Below, piece by piece: positions 15,063 to 23,121 of a stretch of DNA of 49,409 bases. Below the pieces are notes generated by a model. The model saw only the letters and a list, made by a program, of their open reading frames with translations, had not been told where the DNA came from and did not search any database. This DNA comes from Streptomyces sp. PH10-H1 (GTDB lineage: Bacteria; Actinomycetota; Actinomycetes; Streptomycetales; Streptomycetaceae): the NCBI RefSeq assembly GCF_030063355.1, contig NZ_JASISZ010000006.1, positions 158,295 to 207,703 on the forward strand, read 5' to 3'. The position numbers and the translations under genes were made by a program. Position 1 is the stretch's first letter. Each line of letters begins with the position of its first letter.

Positions 15063-15377
15063 ATGACTGTCGAATACATCCGTTACCGCATCACCGACCC
15101 CGGGCGCCGCCCCGAATTCGAGAAGGCGTACGCGACCGCCGCCGGGCAGTTGGACCTCGCGCCACAGTGTCTGCGCTATGAGCTCTCGCACAGCGTCGAG
15201 GAGCCGGAACGCTACATCCTGCGCATCGAGTGGACCTCGGTGGAGGACCACGAGCACGGCTTCCGCAGCGGACCGCAGTTCCCGCCGTTCCTTGCCGCGA
15301 TCCGCCCGTACATCGGCGACATCGAGGAGATGAAGCACTACGAGCGCACCTCCGTGGTGTCGGGGAGCCGGGCATGA
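15063..15377 (+). CDS. Antibiotic biosynthesis monooxygenase (ABM) domain protein
   Basis: The product is 104 residues with the dimeric alpha/beta-barrel ABM pattern: VEYIRYRITDPGRRPEFEKA, then PQCLRYELSHSVEEPERYIL and a terminal strand-helix region. Such small proteins are cofactor-free monooxygenases or haem-handling enzymes. The ATG at 15063 has aagga upstream. The stop overlaps the start of the globin gene (ATGA at 15374-15377), so the two are coupled. That pairing is found in other actinobacteria and suggests a role in oxygen or haem chemistry with the globin. Confidence 0.88.
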   Translation: MTVEYIRYRITDPGRRPEFEKAYATAAGQLDLAPQCLRYELSHSVEEPERYILRIEWTSVEDHEHGFRSGPQFPPFLAAIRPYIGDIEEMKHYERTSVVSGSRA

Positions 15378-15852
15378 CCGACGAGAGCGGCCGGCAGACC
15401 GGCGAGAGCGCGGCGCGCGGCAGTTCTACGAGGCGCTGGGCGGCATCGACGGCCTGCGCCGTCTGACCGAGTCCTTCTACGTGGTGGTCCGCGTCGATCC
15501 GCTGCTCGCACCGGTGTTCGCGAACTTCACACCGACGCACGTCGAGCATGTCGCCGTATGGCTGTCGGAGGTCTTCGGCGGCCCGGCGGGTTACAGCGCC
15601 GAGCTGGGCGGCCACCAGGGGCTGCTGCGCAACCACTTGGGACTGTCCATCACCGAGGAACAGCGCGCCCGCTGGGCCGAGTTGATGATCGCCACGGCCG
15701 AGAAGGAACTGCCGGACGACGAGCTGCTGCGCCGGCGTTTCGCCGAGTACATCCAGTGGGGGACGCGGATCGCGCGCGCGGTCTCCCAACCGGGCGTCGA
15801 GCCCGGCGACCCGGGTCCTGTGCCGCAGTGGGGCTGGGACGGACTGGTCTGA
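15374..15852 (+). pseudogene. Truncated haemoglobin (group II-like), frameshifted near the N-terminus
   Basis: The body reads QFYEALGGIDGLRRLTESFY, then DPLLAPVFANFTPTHVEHVA, the distal-side FGGPAGYSAELGGHQGLLRN and the C-terminal WGWDGL, as in group II truncated globins. The start ATG at 15374, coupled to the ABM gene, reads MTDESGRQTGESAARGSS in a different frame. The two frames can be joined only if the GC run near 15408-15420 (gagagcgcggcgcgcggcag) is two bases shorter or one base longer. No good start exists in the globin frame after the last stop. This is either a genuine N-terminal frameshift or a sequence error in a GC-rich stretch. Confidence 0.75.
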
Positions 15853-15897
15853 GCAGCGGGACAGGTCCGCGATCGGTACGGGACGGCAGTCGGCGGG

Positions 15898-16335
15898 CTA
15901 GCGCGGGGTGGCGGACGCCATCGCGGGCAGGCCGTCGGCGGACTGGGCGGCGTTGTACAGCGGTGCGAGGCCGAGGTCGAGATCATCGGGCTCGGGCAGT
16001 TCGACGGCTCCGGCGCTCGGCGTGATGCGGGGCCGGCGCGGGCACGAGTCGCCGGACGCGCCGCCGTGGCCGCGGTGCACGAGGAGGCCGTTGACCGGGT
16101 CGGGGACGGAGTCGAGGGCGGCCTGTGTGCCGGGCAGGCGGCGCCAGGCCTCCCACTGCCGTTCCGCCCGGAAGCGGACCTCGAGCACGACGCCCCAGGA
16201 GTGGGCGTGCCACTCCCAGCTCAACGCCCCGTTGGTGACCGCCGATTCAATGAGCGACTCCGCGTGGGCGTCGCGCCACTGTGCGGCGGAGGTCCTGGCG
16301 TTGAAGATCTCGATCGACCACCAGTCCTCAGCCAT
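15898..16335 (-). CDS. Conserved actinobacterial protein of unknown function
   Basis: The product is 145 residues, starting MAEDWWSIEIFNARTSAAQW. The first 95 residues are rich in Trp and His (SWEWHAHSWGVVLEVRFRAE) and compact. The rest is a low-complexity tail with RRPRITPSAG and an acidic LPEPDDLDLGL. No signal peptide or membrane segment is visible. A GTG six codons upstream (16353) is an alternative start. I recognise the pattern as conserved in streptomycetes but know no function. It is convergent with the globin. Confidence 0.75.
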   Translation of the reverse strand: MAEDWWSIEIFNARTSAAQWRDAHAESLIESAVTNGALSWEWHAHSWGVVLEVRFRAERQWEAWRRLPGTQAALDSVPDPVNGLLVHRGHGGASGDSCPRRPRITPSAGAVELPEPDDLDLGLAPLYNAAQSADGLPAMASATPR

Positions 16336-16566
16336 GTCTTCGACGATAGACACGCGGGGGCCGGAGGGCTAGGGCCTGTCCGGCGGATCATGGGCGGTCC
16401 GGGCTACCCGGGCTACCGCTGAGAGGTGCCCCTGTCCGGTGCGGTGGATCGCAAGGCGCCGTGCCGGAAGGCGCAGGGGCCGTTCGTAATCCGCAGGACC
16501 GGCCCTCGCTAGGACCAGCGCCAGGGCCGGTGGAAGGAAGGCGCGGGATCTGCGAACGGCTGGGCA

Positions 16567-16593
16567 GGGGCCGCCCGATATCCGGGCGGCCCC
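16567..16593. terminator. Hairpin downstream of the Gfo/Idh gene
   Basis: Eleven-bp GC arms (ggggccgcccg / cgggcggcccc) enclose a 5-nt atatc loop, ten bases past the oxidoreductase stop on the minus strand. The rest of the interval 16354-16566 shows no gene or other clear structure. Confidence 0.7.
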
Positions 16594-16602
16594 GGGGCCG
16601 CC

Positions 16603-17490
16603 TCAGCTGCGCCCGAGCGCGTCCTCGACCCTGGCGAGGGTCTCGGTGACGCGCAGCGCGAAGTGCGCGTCGCAGGGGTGGGCCCGCCCGGTGCGGGCGG
16701 CGGTGATCAGGGCGTCGATCGCGCGCCGCAGTGCCTCGACCGGGCCGTCGCCGAGCTCCGGGAGCCTCGTCACGCCCCGCTCACCGCGCAGCTCGACGGT
16801 GACGCCGGCGGCAGGCTCCGGCGCGGTCAGGCTGAGGGTGGCCGTACTGGACACCCCGTTCGCGTGGCGCAGCGCCAGGTTCACGGTGTCGCCGCTGCCG
16901 CTGATGGCCGCGACCTCGGTGACCTCGCCGAACACCGGCAGGAGTACGGACAGGGCGTGCGGTCCCACATCCCACAGCGCGCCCTTCTCGCGGCGCCACG
17001 GGGAGGCCGCGAAGGGGCTGTCGCCGCCGGGAAAGACCGAGCCGAGCCAGTCCGCGCGGCCGGTGAACCAGCCGCCCGCGGCGGCCTGCTCGTCGACCCA
17101 CTCCCCCGTCGTCCGGTCGAAGCGGACGGTGAAGAAGACGACGGACGCGACGCCGGCCCGGTCGGCGGCCTCGACGACCGCGCGGGCCTCACCGACGGTC
17201 GCCGCGAGCGGCTTGTCGAGCAGCAGGTGGCGGCCGGCCGCCGCGGCGCGGGCGGCCAGCGGGGCCTGCACGTCCGGTGGCAGCGCGATGGCCACCGCGT
17301 CCACGTCCGCGATCAGGGCGTCGACATCGTCGTAGGCGCGGGTGCCGAAGCCTGCCGCCAGTTCGGCCGCCGCCTCGGGCCTGCGGCCCCACACGCCGGT
17401 GAACTCGACATCCGGATGGCCGCTCAGTGCGGGCGCGTGGGCGATCGCCGCCCAGGGGCCGGTGCCCAGCAGTCCGACGCGGAAGGTCAT
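16603..17490 (-). CDS. Gfo/Idh/MocA-family NAD(P)-dependent oxidoreductase
   Basis: The product is 295 residues. The Rossmann N-domain begins FRVGLLGTGPWAAIAHAPAL, with VWGRRPEAAAELAAGFG defining the adenine side. The family lysine motif appears as LDKPLAA in place of the usual EKPLA. The C-terminal half is the alpha/beta substrate domain. Members oxidise or reduce sugars and cyclitols; the substrate here is unknown. Its start overlaps the stop of the upstream tautomerase-like gene (ATGA at 17487-17490), so the two form one operon. Confidence 0.92.
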   Translation of the reverse strand: MTFRVGLLGTGPWAAIAHAPALSGHPDVEFTGVWGRRPEAAAELAAGFGTRAYDDVDALIADVDAVAIALPPDVQAPLAARAAAAGRHLLLDKPLAATVGEARAVVEAADRAGVASVVFFTVRFDRTTGEWVDEQAAAGGWFTGRADWLGSVFPGGDSPFAASPWRREKGALWDVGPHALSVLLPVFGEVTEVAAISGSGDTVNLALRHANGVSSTATLSLTAPEPAAGVTVELRGERGVTRLPELGDGPVEALRRAIDALITAARTGRAHPCDAHFALRVTETLARVEDALGRS

Positions 17491-17846
17491 GCGGAGTGCC
17501 GCTGGTAGCTGGCGCGGTCGAGGTCATGGATCTCAACGGAGGTGTGGACGGCCGGCCCGGGCGTCGCGGCCGTGTGGTCGCGGGCGAGGGCGAGCACCTC
17601 GGTGCTCAGCCGCAGCTTGGTCTCGGGGGCGCGGCCGGACAGCAGCGACACCTGGATATGGATCATCGCCTCGCTGTTCTCACCATCCGAGATGAAGGTC
17701 TCGTCGAGGCGGCGGAAGCGCGTCTTGCAGCCGGACACCGGCGCGTCGGCGATCTTGGAGACCAGCGGGTGCAGGGCCTGGGCGAAGCCCTGCCGGTCGA
17801 AGGCGTCGGTGAGGGTGGCGGAGTAGTCAACGGCTATGTGCGGCAT
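17487..17846 (-). CDS. 5-carboxymethyl-2-hydroxymuconate delta-isomerase-like protein
   Basis: The product is 119 residues, starting MPHIAVDYSATLTDAFDRQG, with a proline right after the initiator methionine as in the tautomerase superfamily, whose catalytic base is Pro1. The length and ...ETFISDGENSEAMIHIQVSL region fit the CHMI family. In catabolic clusters this enzyme acts in homoprotocatechuate breakdown, but here there are no other ring-cleavage genes, so the natural substrate is open. It is coupled to the Gfo/Idh gene and is divergent from the rhomboid-like gene, with only 30 bp between starts. Confidence 0.88.
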   Translation of the reverse strand: MPHIAVDYSATLTDAFDRQGFAQALHPLVSKIADAPVSGCKTRFRRLDETFISDGENSEAMIHIQVSLLSGRAPETKLRLSTEVLALARDHTAATPGPAVHTSVEIHDLDRASYQRHSA

Positions 17847-17876
17847 GTCGGCAGCGTAGTCAGTGATGATGGGCCG

Positions 17877-18533
17877 ATGCTCACGTTTCATCGCTCCGGC
17901 ACTCGCTCCCCCGGGCTGAAGTCCGGGCTGCCCGCACGGCTCTCACCCGGGCGCTCCCCCGGGCTGTCCGCGCCCTGGGCGGCCCCGGCCTATGTGGCCG
18001 CGGTCCAGGCCGGGGCGTACGCGCTGCTGCCGGTGCCGGAGGCGGAACGTGAGGAGCTGCTGCGCGCCCACTCCACCAATGTCGACAATCTGCGAGCCAG
18101 ACACTGGCACACCCTCCTGACCAGCGCCTTTCTCGCGGAAGAGCCGCTTGATCCCGGCTATGGGGCGGTGCTGCTCGGTGTACTCGGCGGAGCCGAGACC
18201 GTGTGGGGGCCGCGCCGGACGGCCTCGGTGTTCGCCTTCGGTCATCTCGGGGCGAGCCTGCTCGTATACGGCGGACTGCGCGCGGCGGGCGCCTCGAAGA
18301 CGACGCAGTCGGCGGTGGACGTCGGTTCCAGCTACGGCCTGAACGCGGTGCTCGGCGCCGCCGCCGTATCGCTCCCGCACCGCGCCGGGCGGGCGGTGGC
18401 GGCCGCCGGGCTGCTGACGATGGTCGTGCGGCCCCTGTTGCGGGAGAGGCGCACGTTCACCGACGCCGGACATCTGGCGGCCCTTCTGCTCGGCTTGGGC
18501 GCAGGTCACAGCGGTGCGTTCACACGCGGTTAA
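17877..18533 (+). CDS. Rhomboid-like integral membrane protein
   Basis: The product is 218 residues with about five hydrophobic segments. After a basic, Pro/Gly-rich N-terminus (with the repeat SPGLKSG...SPGRSPGLSAP) come WHTLLTSAFLAE, FGHLGASLLVYGGL and DVGSSYGLNAVLGAAA. The last two resemble the rhomboid N-loop and GxSxG-like serine region, but the serine here is in GSSYG, so proteolytic activity is uncertain. The final TDAGHLAALLLGLGAGH carries the histidine helix. The start is the ATG at 17877. The stop lies within the GlnR array of glnII. Confidence 0.75.
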   Translation: MLTFHRSGTRSPGLKSGLPARLSPGRSPGLSAPWAAPAYVAAVQAGAYALLPVPEAEREELLRAHSTNVDNLRARHWHTLLTSAFLAEEPLDPGYGAVLLGVLGGAETVWGPRRTASVFAFGHLGASLLVYGGLRAAGASKTTQSAVDVGSSYGLNAVLGAAAVSLPHRAGRAVAAAGLLTMVVRPLLRERRTFTDAGHLAALLLGLGAGHSGAFTRG

Positions 18534-18557
18534 CACGCGGGACACAGCAGGGAAAAA
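18519..18557 (+). promoter_or_regulatory. GlnR-type operator of glnII (four half-sites, 11-bp phased)
   Basis: Half-sites begin exactly every 11 bp: ttcac (18519), ttaac (18530), gacac (18541) and gaaaa (18552). The spacer acgcgg is the same in the first two gaps. The central pair ttaac-acgcgg-gacac is the best fit to gTnAC-n6-GaAAC. The array lies 110-150 bp before the glnII start, with the same geometry as the glnA operator at 669-706. It overlaps the stop codon of the preceding gene. Confidence 0.72.
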
Positions 18558-18665
18558 CAGATTTGGCATGCTGTCCACCGGCTCGATCAATGGCGCTCGG
18601 CCGACACCCCTCATTTCAGTGCACCACTGCACCCGCGAAGACTGTGTGTTAAGGATGGCGCCGCG

Positions 18666-19685
18666 ATGACCTACAAGGCCGAGTACATCTGGATCGACGG
18701 CACCGAGCCGACCGCCAAGCTTCGCTCCAAGACGAGGATCCTGGCCGACGGCGCCGAGCTTCCGACCTGGGGCTTTGACGGATCGAGCACCAACCAGGCC
18801 AAGGGCCACGCGTCGGACCGCGTGCTCAAGCCGGTCTTCTCCTGCCCGGACCCGATCCGTGGCGGTGACGATGTGCTGGTGATGTGCGAGGTGCTCAACA
18901 CCGACATGACGCCGCACGAGACCAACACCCGTGCGCTGCTCAGCCCGCTCGCCGAACAGTTCGCCGCTCAGGAGCCGATCTTCGGCATCGAGCAGGAGTA
19001 CACCTTCTTCAACGGCGCCCGCCCGCTCGGCTTCCCCGTCGACGGCTTCCCCGCCGCGCAGGGCGGCTACTACTGCGGTGTCGGCGCCGACGAGATCTTC
19101 GGCCGCGACATCGTCGAGAAGCACCTGGAGAACTGCCTCGCCGCGGGCCTGGCGATCTCCGGCATCAACGCCGAGGTCATGCCCGGCCAATGGGAGTTCC
19201 AGGTCGGCCCGGTCTCTCCGCTGGAGGTCTCCGACCAGCTGTGGATCGCGCGCTGGCTGCTGTACCGCACCGCCGAGGACTTCAACGTCTCCGCCACCCT
19301 CGACCCCAAGCCGGTCAAGGGCGACTGGAACGGCGCGGGCGCGCACACCAACTTCTCCACCAAGGCCATGCGTGAGGGCTACGCCCCGATCATCACCGCC
19401 TGCGAGTCCCTCGGCGAGGGCAGCAAGCCGCTCGACCACGTGAAGAACTACGGCGCCGGCATCGACGAGCGGCTGACCGGCCTGCACGAGACCGCCCCGT
19501 GGAACGAGTACAGCTACGGCGTCTCCGACCGCGGCGCCTCGGTCCGTATCCCGTGGCAGGTCGAGGTCGACCAGAAGGGCTACATCGAGGACCGGCGTCC
19601 GAACGCGAACGTCGACCCGTACGTCGTGACCCGGCTCATCGTGGAGACCTGCTGCACCGCGCTGGAGAAGGCCGACCAGGTCTGA
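18666..19685 (+). CDS. glnII: Glutamine synthetase type II
   Basis: Makes glutamine from glutamate and ammonium. This eukaryote-like GS II is smaller than GlnA, heat-labile and not adenylylated. The product is 339 residues and starts TYKAEYIWIDGTEPTAKLRS. Diagnostic motifs are LPTWGFDGSSTNQA, EQEYTFFN, GINAEVMPGQWEFQVG, the ATP-site WNGAGAHTNFSTKAM and the C-terminal RRPNANVDPYVVTRLI. The ATG at 18666 has aaggatg upstream. Regulation by GlnR is likely from the operator at 18519-18557. It is monocistronic, with a 21-bp-stem terminator directly after it. Confidence 0.98.
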   Translation: MTYKAEYIWIDGTEPTAKLRSKTRILADGAELPTWGFDGSSTNQAKGHASDRVLKPVFSCPDPIRGGDDVLVMCEVLNTDMTPHETNTRALLSPLAEQFAAQEPIFGIEQEYTFFNGARPLGFPVDGFPAAQGGYYCGVGADEIFGRDIVEKHLENCLAAGLAISGINAEVMPGQWEFQVGPVSPLEVSDQLWIARWLLYRTAEDFNVSATLDPKPVKGDWNGAGAHTNFSTKAMREGYAPIITACESLGEGSKPLDHVKNYGAGIDERLTGLHETAPWNEYSYGVSDRGASVRIPWQVEVDQKGYIEDRRPNANVDPYVVTRLIVETCCTALEKADQV

Positions 19686-19717
19686 TCCGCTTCTTCTGAC
19701 CGCAACGGCTGAACTGT

Positions 19718-19763
19718 GCAACGGCTGAGGGGCCCGTCTTCCGACGGGCCCCTCAGCCGTTGC
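19718..19763. terminator. Very strong terminator between glnII and MMPL
   Basis: A 21-bp perfect stem (19718-19738 with 19743-19763) has a 4-nt loop (ttcc). It sits between convergent genes and can act in both directions. Confidence 0.92.
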
Positions 19764-19782
19764 CCGCCCCGGGCCGGTCCGG

Positions 19783-21172
19783 TCAGTGGACGCCCGCCCA
19801 TTCCCGCGACGGAGCGGCCGGTGCCGGCTCCTCGCCGTGGGACACCTTCGGCAGCCAGCCCAGCCCGCGCGGCAGGTACCAGTTGCGCTCGCCGAGCAGC
19901 ACCATCACCGACGGGAGCAGCAGCACCCGCACCACCGTGGCGTCGAGGAACACGGCCACGGCCAGGCCGACGCCCATCTGCTTCATGTCCTGCATGGACA
20001 GGGTGGCGAAGACCGAGAAGATCGCGACCATGATCGCGGCGGCGCTGGTGACGGCGCCCGCCGTGGAGCGCACTCCGTCGCGTACCGCCTCGGTGGTGCT
20101 CATCCCCCGGTCGCGGGCCTCCCGGATCCGGGACACGACGAACACGTGGTAGTCCATCGACAGTCCGAACAGGACCACCAGAACGAACAGCGGCATCCAG
20201 GACTCGACCGCGCCCACCGGTTCCGTGCCGACCAGGGACGCGCCCCAGCCGTGCTGGAAGACCGCGGTCATGACGCCGAATGCGGCGCCCACCGAGAGCA
20301 GGTTGAGGGCGATGGAGGTGACCGCGACCGTCACCGAGCGGAAGCTGACGAGCATCAGCAGGAACGTCACACCCATGATGAAGGCGAAGACCGGGACGAT
20401 GCCGCGCTTCAGCTGGGCATTGAAGTCGAGCGATGCGGCCAGCTCACCGGTGACGTAGGCGTGCTCCGCGACCGGGCCCAGGACGTTCGGCTCCAGGTCG
20501 TCCCGCAGCGTGGCCAGCGCCTGCTGCGAGACCGCGTCGATGCCGTCGCCCGTCAGCGGCACCTCGATCACGGCGATCTCCTGGTCGGCGTGGACCGTGG
20601 TGGTGATGCCCTTGCCGAACCGGCCCGTCGCCGCGGCCCTCTCCGTGAAGCCGGCGATCGCCGCCTTGACCCCGGGCGCCCCGATGCCCTTGGCCTGCAC
20701 GACGATCCTGGCCGGCGCGGGGCCGCCTGGGAAGACCGTGGTGATCTCTTCGTACGCGGTGCGCGGCGGGGCGTTCGCCGGGAGCTGCTTGTCCATGCCC
20801 AGCTGCTCGGTGTGCCTCCCCAGCGCGGGGGCGGCGAGCGCCAGCAGCACCCCGGCGCCGATGACCGCGAAGATCTTGGGGCGGGCGATGACGGGCCGCA
20901 GCACGGCGCCGGAGATCCGGCCCGCCGGGCGGCGGGCCTTGAGCGCGCGGCGGGCCCGCGCCTTGCGTCCGAAGCGCGGCAGCCGACCGCGCTCCACCCG
21001 GTCGCCGAGCAGCGACAGCAGGGCGGGGAGCACGGTGACCGAGCCGAGCATCGCGGTGCACACGACGAGGATGGTCGCCATCGCGAAGCCCTTGAAGAGC
21101 AGCAGCCCGGACAGGAACATGCCCGCCATCGCGACCATGACCGTCAGCCCCGAAACCAGTACCGCCCGGCCG
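19783..21172 (-). pseudogene. MMPL-family transporter, 5' truncated
   Basis: Homology begins within a membrane segment (RAVLVSGLTVMVAMAGMFLS) near 21172 and runs to a normal C-terminus about 460 residues later. It includes the second repeat of RND-like helices, the LFGLSMDYHVFVVSRIREAR motif and AVFLDATVVRVLLLPSVMVL. Full MMPL proteins are about 700 or more residues, so the N-terminal signal helix, first extracytoplasmic domain and first helices are missing. The upstream side is joined head-to-head to another truncated gene, a sensor kinase. An ATG at 21138 could start a shortened protein, but it would lack half of the transport core. Confidence 0.88.
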
Positions 21173-21179
21173 CGGCCAC

Positions 21180-21890
21180 GCCCTGCTCTGCCGGGCCTCC
21201 CTCGCCCCCACCCCGGCGGCGGCGGAGAAAGCGCTCAAGCTGCGGGTGGCCCGGCTGGCGGAGACCCGCTCCGACGCGGTCGACAGCTCCGCCGCCGAAC
21301 TGCGCCGCATCGAACGGGATCTCCACGACGGCGCCCAGGCCCGGCTCGTCGCCATGGGCATGAGCCTCGGCCTCATCGAGCACCTCATCGAGCACGACCC
21401 GGCCAAGGCCCGGCTGCTGCTCTCCGAGGCCCGGCAGTCATCGGCCGAGGCCCTCACCGAACTCCGCGACCTGGTGCGCGGCATCCACCCGCCGGTCCTC
21501 GCCGAACGCGGACTCGGCGACGCCGTCGGGGCGTTGGAGCTGCGCGGCCCGATCCCCACTGAGGTCAACGTCGATCTGTCGGGCCGCTTCGGGGCACCGG
21601 TGGAGTCCGCCGCCTACTTCACGGTCTCCGAGATCCTCACCAACGCCGCCAAGCACTCGGACGCCGAGCGGGTCTGGATCGACCTGCGCCACGAGGACGG
21701 CATGCTCCGTATCTCCGTCACCGACGACGGACACGGCGGCGCCGATGTCTCGCGGGGCACCGGCCTCCAGGGCATCGAACGGCGCCTCGGCGCCTTCGAC
21801 GGCGTCCTGGCCGTCAACAGCCCCGTGGGCGGTCCGACGATGCTGACCATGGAGCTCCCCTGCGCGCTCGCCACCGAGGCGGCGGGCTAG
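21180..21890 (+). pseudogene. Histidine kinase (HisKA_3/NarX-type), 5' truncated
   Basis: The frame contains ALKLRVARLAETRSDAVDSS, the phospho-acceptor ELRRIERDLHDGAQARLVAM, an ATP-binding domain with SEILTNAAKHSDAERVWIDL, and the G-box TGLQGIERRLGAFDGVL. It is a complete kinase core ending normally, but the membrane sensor half is absent: homology starts right at the junction with the MMPL fragment (21172-21180). A GTG at 21246 could start translation of a soluble kinase core, but no promoter or ribosome site is evident there. The family normally pairs with NarL/LuxR-type response regulators, one of which is also truncated at 22351. Confidence 0.85.
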
Positions 21891-21914
21891 GAGCCGGATT
21901 ATCCGTTTTACGCC

Positions 21915-22106
21915 TCAGGCCCCGGGTCCCGGGCCGTTCTGGTCGGCGGATCTGGCGCGGCGCCAGGCCCGCCGCAGCCGGTCGAGTTCGGCCAGCTCGG
22001 CCCGCGTCCAGGCGCCGCCGGCCCGCTCCCGGACGAAGTGGCGGATCGCCTCGTTCGCCGCGGACACCGGAGTCCGATCGGCGGCGGGCGGCGGAGAGAC
22101 GGACAT
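21915..22106 (-). CDS. Small conserved hypothetical protein
   Basis: The product is 63 residues, starting MSVSPPPAADRTPVSAANEA, with a helical central part (IRHFVRERAGGAWTRAELAE, LDRLRRAWRRARSAD) rich in Arg and Ala. A gggtgg ribosome-like site lies just before the ATG at 22106. The amphipathic helices could bind nucleic acid or protein, but no family was recognised. It lies on the opposite strand between the broken kinase and the broken response regulator, and appears intact. Confidence 0.55.
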   Translation of the reverse strand: MSVSPPPAADRTPVSAANEAIRHFVRERAGGAWTRAELAELDRLRRAWRRARSADQNGPGPGA

Positions 22107-22350
22107 CCACCCATCGTGGGGGGCGGGTGTGACAACCGTGTGAGGCCGGGTTAAGAGCCGGATGAAGATTCACCACGAGGTGCGGTGCGGTGCCGCCTCA
22201 CGGGCCGGCTGAACCCAGCTACAAGTATCAATGTCAGAGCCGGACACTACGGTGGCCCTATCCCATCAGCGCTGGCTGCGCCGGGAGGGCCCCGCCGACA
22301 GCGGGGCGGGGCCCAGTAACCGTCCCGCCCCCCGCCACCCTGGAGTTGCC

Positions 22351-22494
22351 GTGCGTGTCGTCCTCGCCGAAGACCTCTTCCTGCTGCGCGACGGGCTGGT
22401 CCGGATGCTGGAGGCGTACGACTTCGAGATCGCCGCCGCGGTCGACAACGGACCGGAACTGCATCGCGCCCTCGTGGAGTTGCGGCACCCGTGA
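22351..22494 (+). pseudogene. Response regulator, N-terminal 42 residues only
   Basis: From the GTG at 22351 the product reads VRVVLAEDLFLLRDGLVRML, then EAYDFEIAAAVDNGPELHRA. This is the start of a NarL/LuxR-family receiver domain with the acidic AED pocket. It then runs into a stop after 47 codons. The phospho-accepting aspartate, the rest of the receiver and the LuxR DNA-binding domain are missing. The gene is joined tail-to-tail with a truncated DUF1203 gene at about 22490. Confidence 0.88.
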
Positions 22495-22875
22495 GGCGCC
22501 GTGCATCGTGCGCGGGTAGCCGGGGCCGGACGGCGGGCCGGGGCACTGCGCGGCGTCGGCGTGGACGAAGACCGGCCCCAGTTCCAGATACGGGCCCGGC
22601 CGCGCGCCCGTCTCCGCCGCCCAGTGGCGCAGCGGGGCGTAGGAGAGCAGCGCGAGCCGGTCCCCGGGCTCGGCAGGCCGCAGGCAGCAGCGCAGCGGGG
22701 CGCCGCCCTCCTCGTCGGTGCTCAACTCGGGCGCCCGGCCCGCGTCGTCGGCCTCTCGCAGACGGGCCAGTACGGCCGGCTCGATGGCGACGGCGCGATG
22801 GGCCGTAGCTGTAGCTGTAGCTGTAGCTGTAGCTGTAGCTGTAGCTGTGACAGTGGCTTCATCGGTGATGGTCAC
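22495..22875 (-). pseudogene. DUF1203-family protein, 3' truncated
   Basis: Reading from the GTG at 22875 gives VTITDEATVTATATAT..., then IEPAVLARLREADDAGRAPE, GGAPLRCCLRPAEPGDRLAL and GPYLELGPVFVHAD. This matches the body of DUF1203 proteins, whose function is unknown. The C-terminal part is lost at about 22490, beyond which the frame continues as antisense of the response-regulator fragment for about 80 codons. A hexamer repeat expands a Thr-Ala run near the N-terminus. Confidence 0.78.
22805..22846. repeat. Seven perfect copies of a hexanucleotide (gtagct)
   Basis: The unit gtagct is repeated seven times without change inside the DUF1203 remnant. It encodes alternating Thr and Ala on the minus strand. 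Being a multiple of three, changes in copy number would not shift the frame. Confidence 0.95.
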
Positions 22876-23121
22876 GGGCCAAGCGTCGTCCCGACAGCCG
22901 CGCGAGTCCGGCGGGAATCGGACGCCGACTCCGGCCTGCGACCCCACCGCGCCGACTGCGACCGCACCGCATTGAGTGACCATCGCACCATTCACTCGTT
23001 TGACGCGTGTGGACACATCGGAAGCGATAGTTCTGCGCTCTTTCGGAGGGCACCCCCCGTGCACCCGCACGGACACCGGACCGGCCGGCCGGTCCGCAGC
23101 GACACCGCGAGGTGAGGTCCG

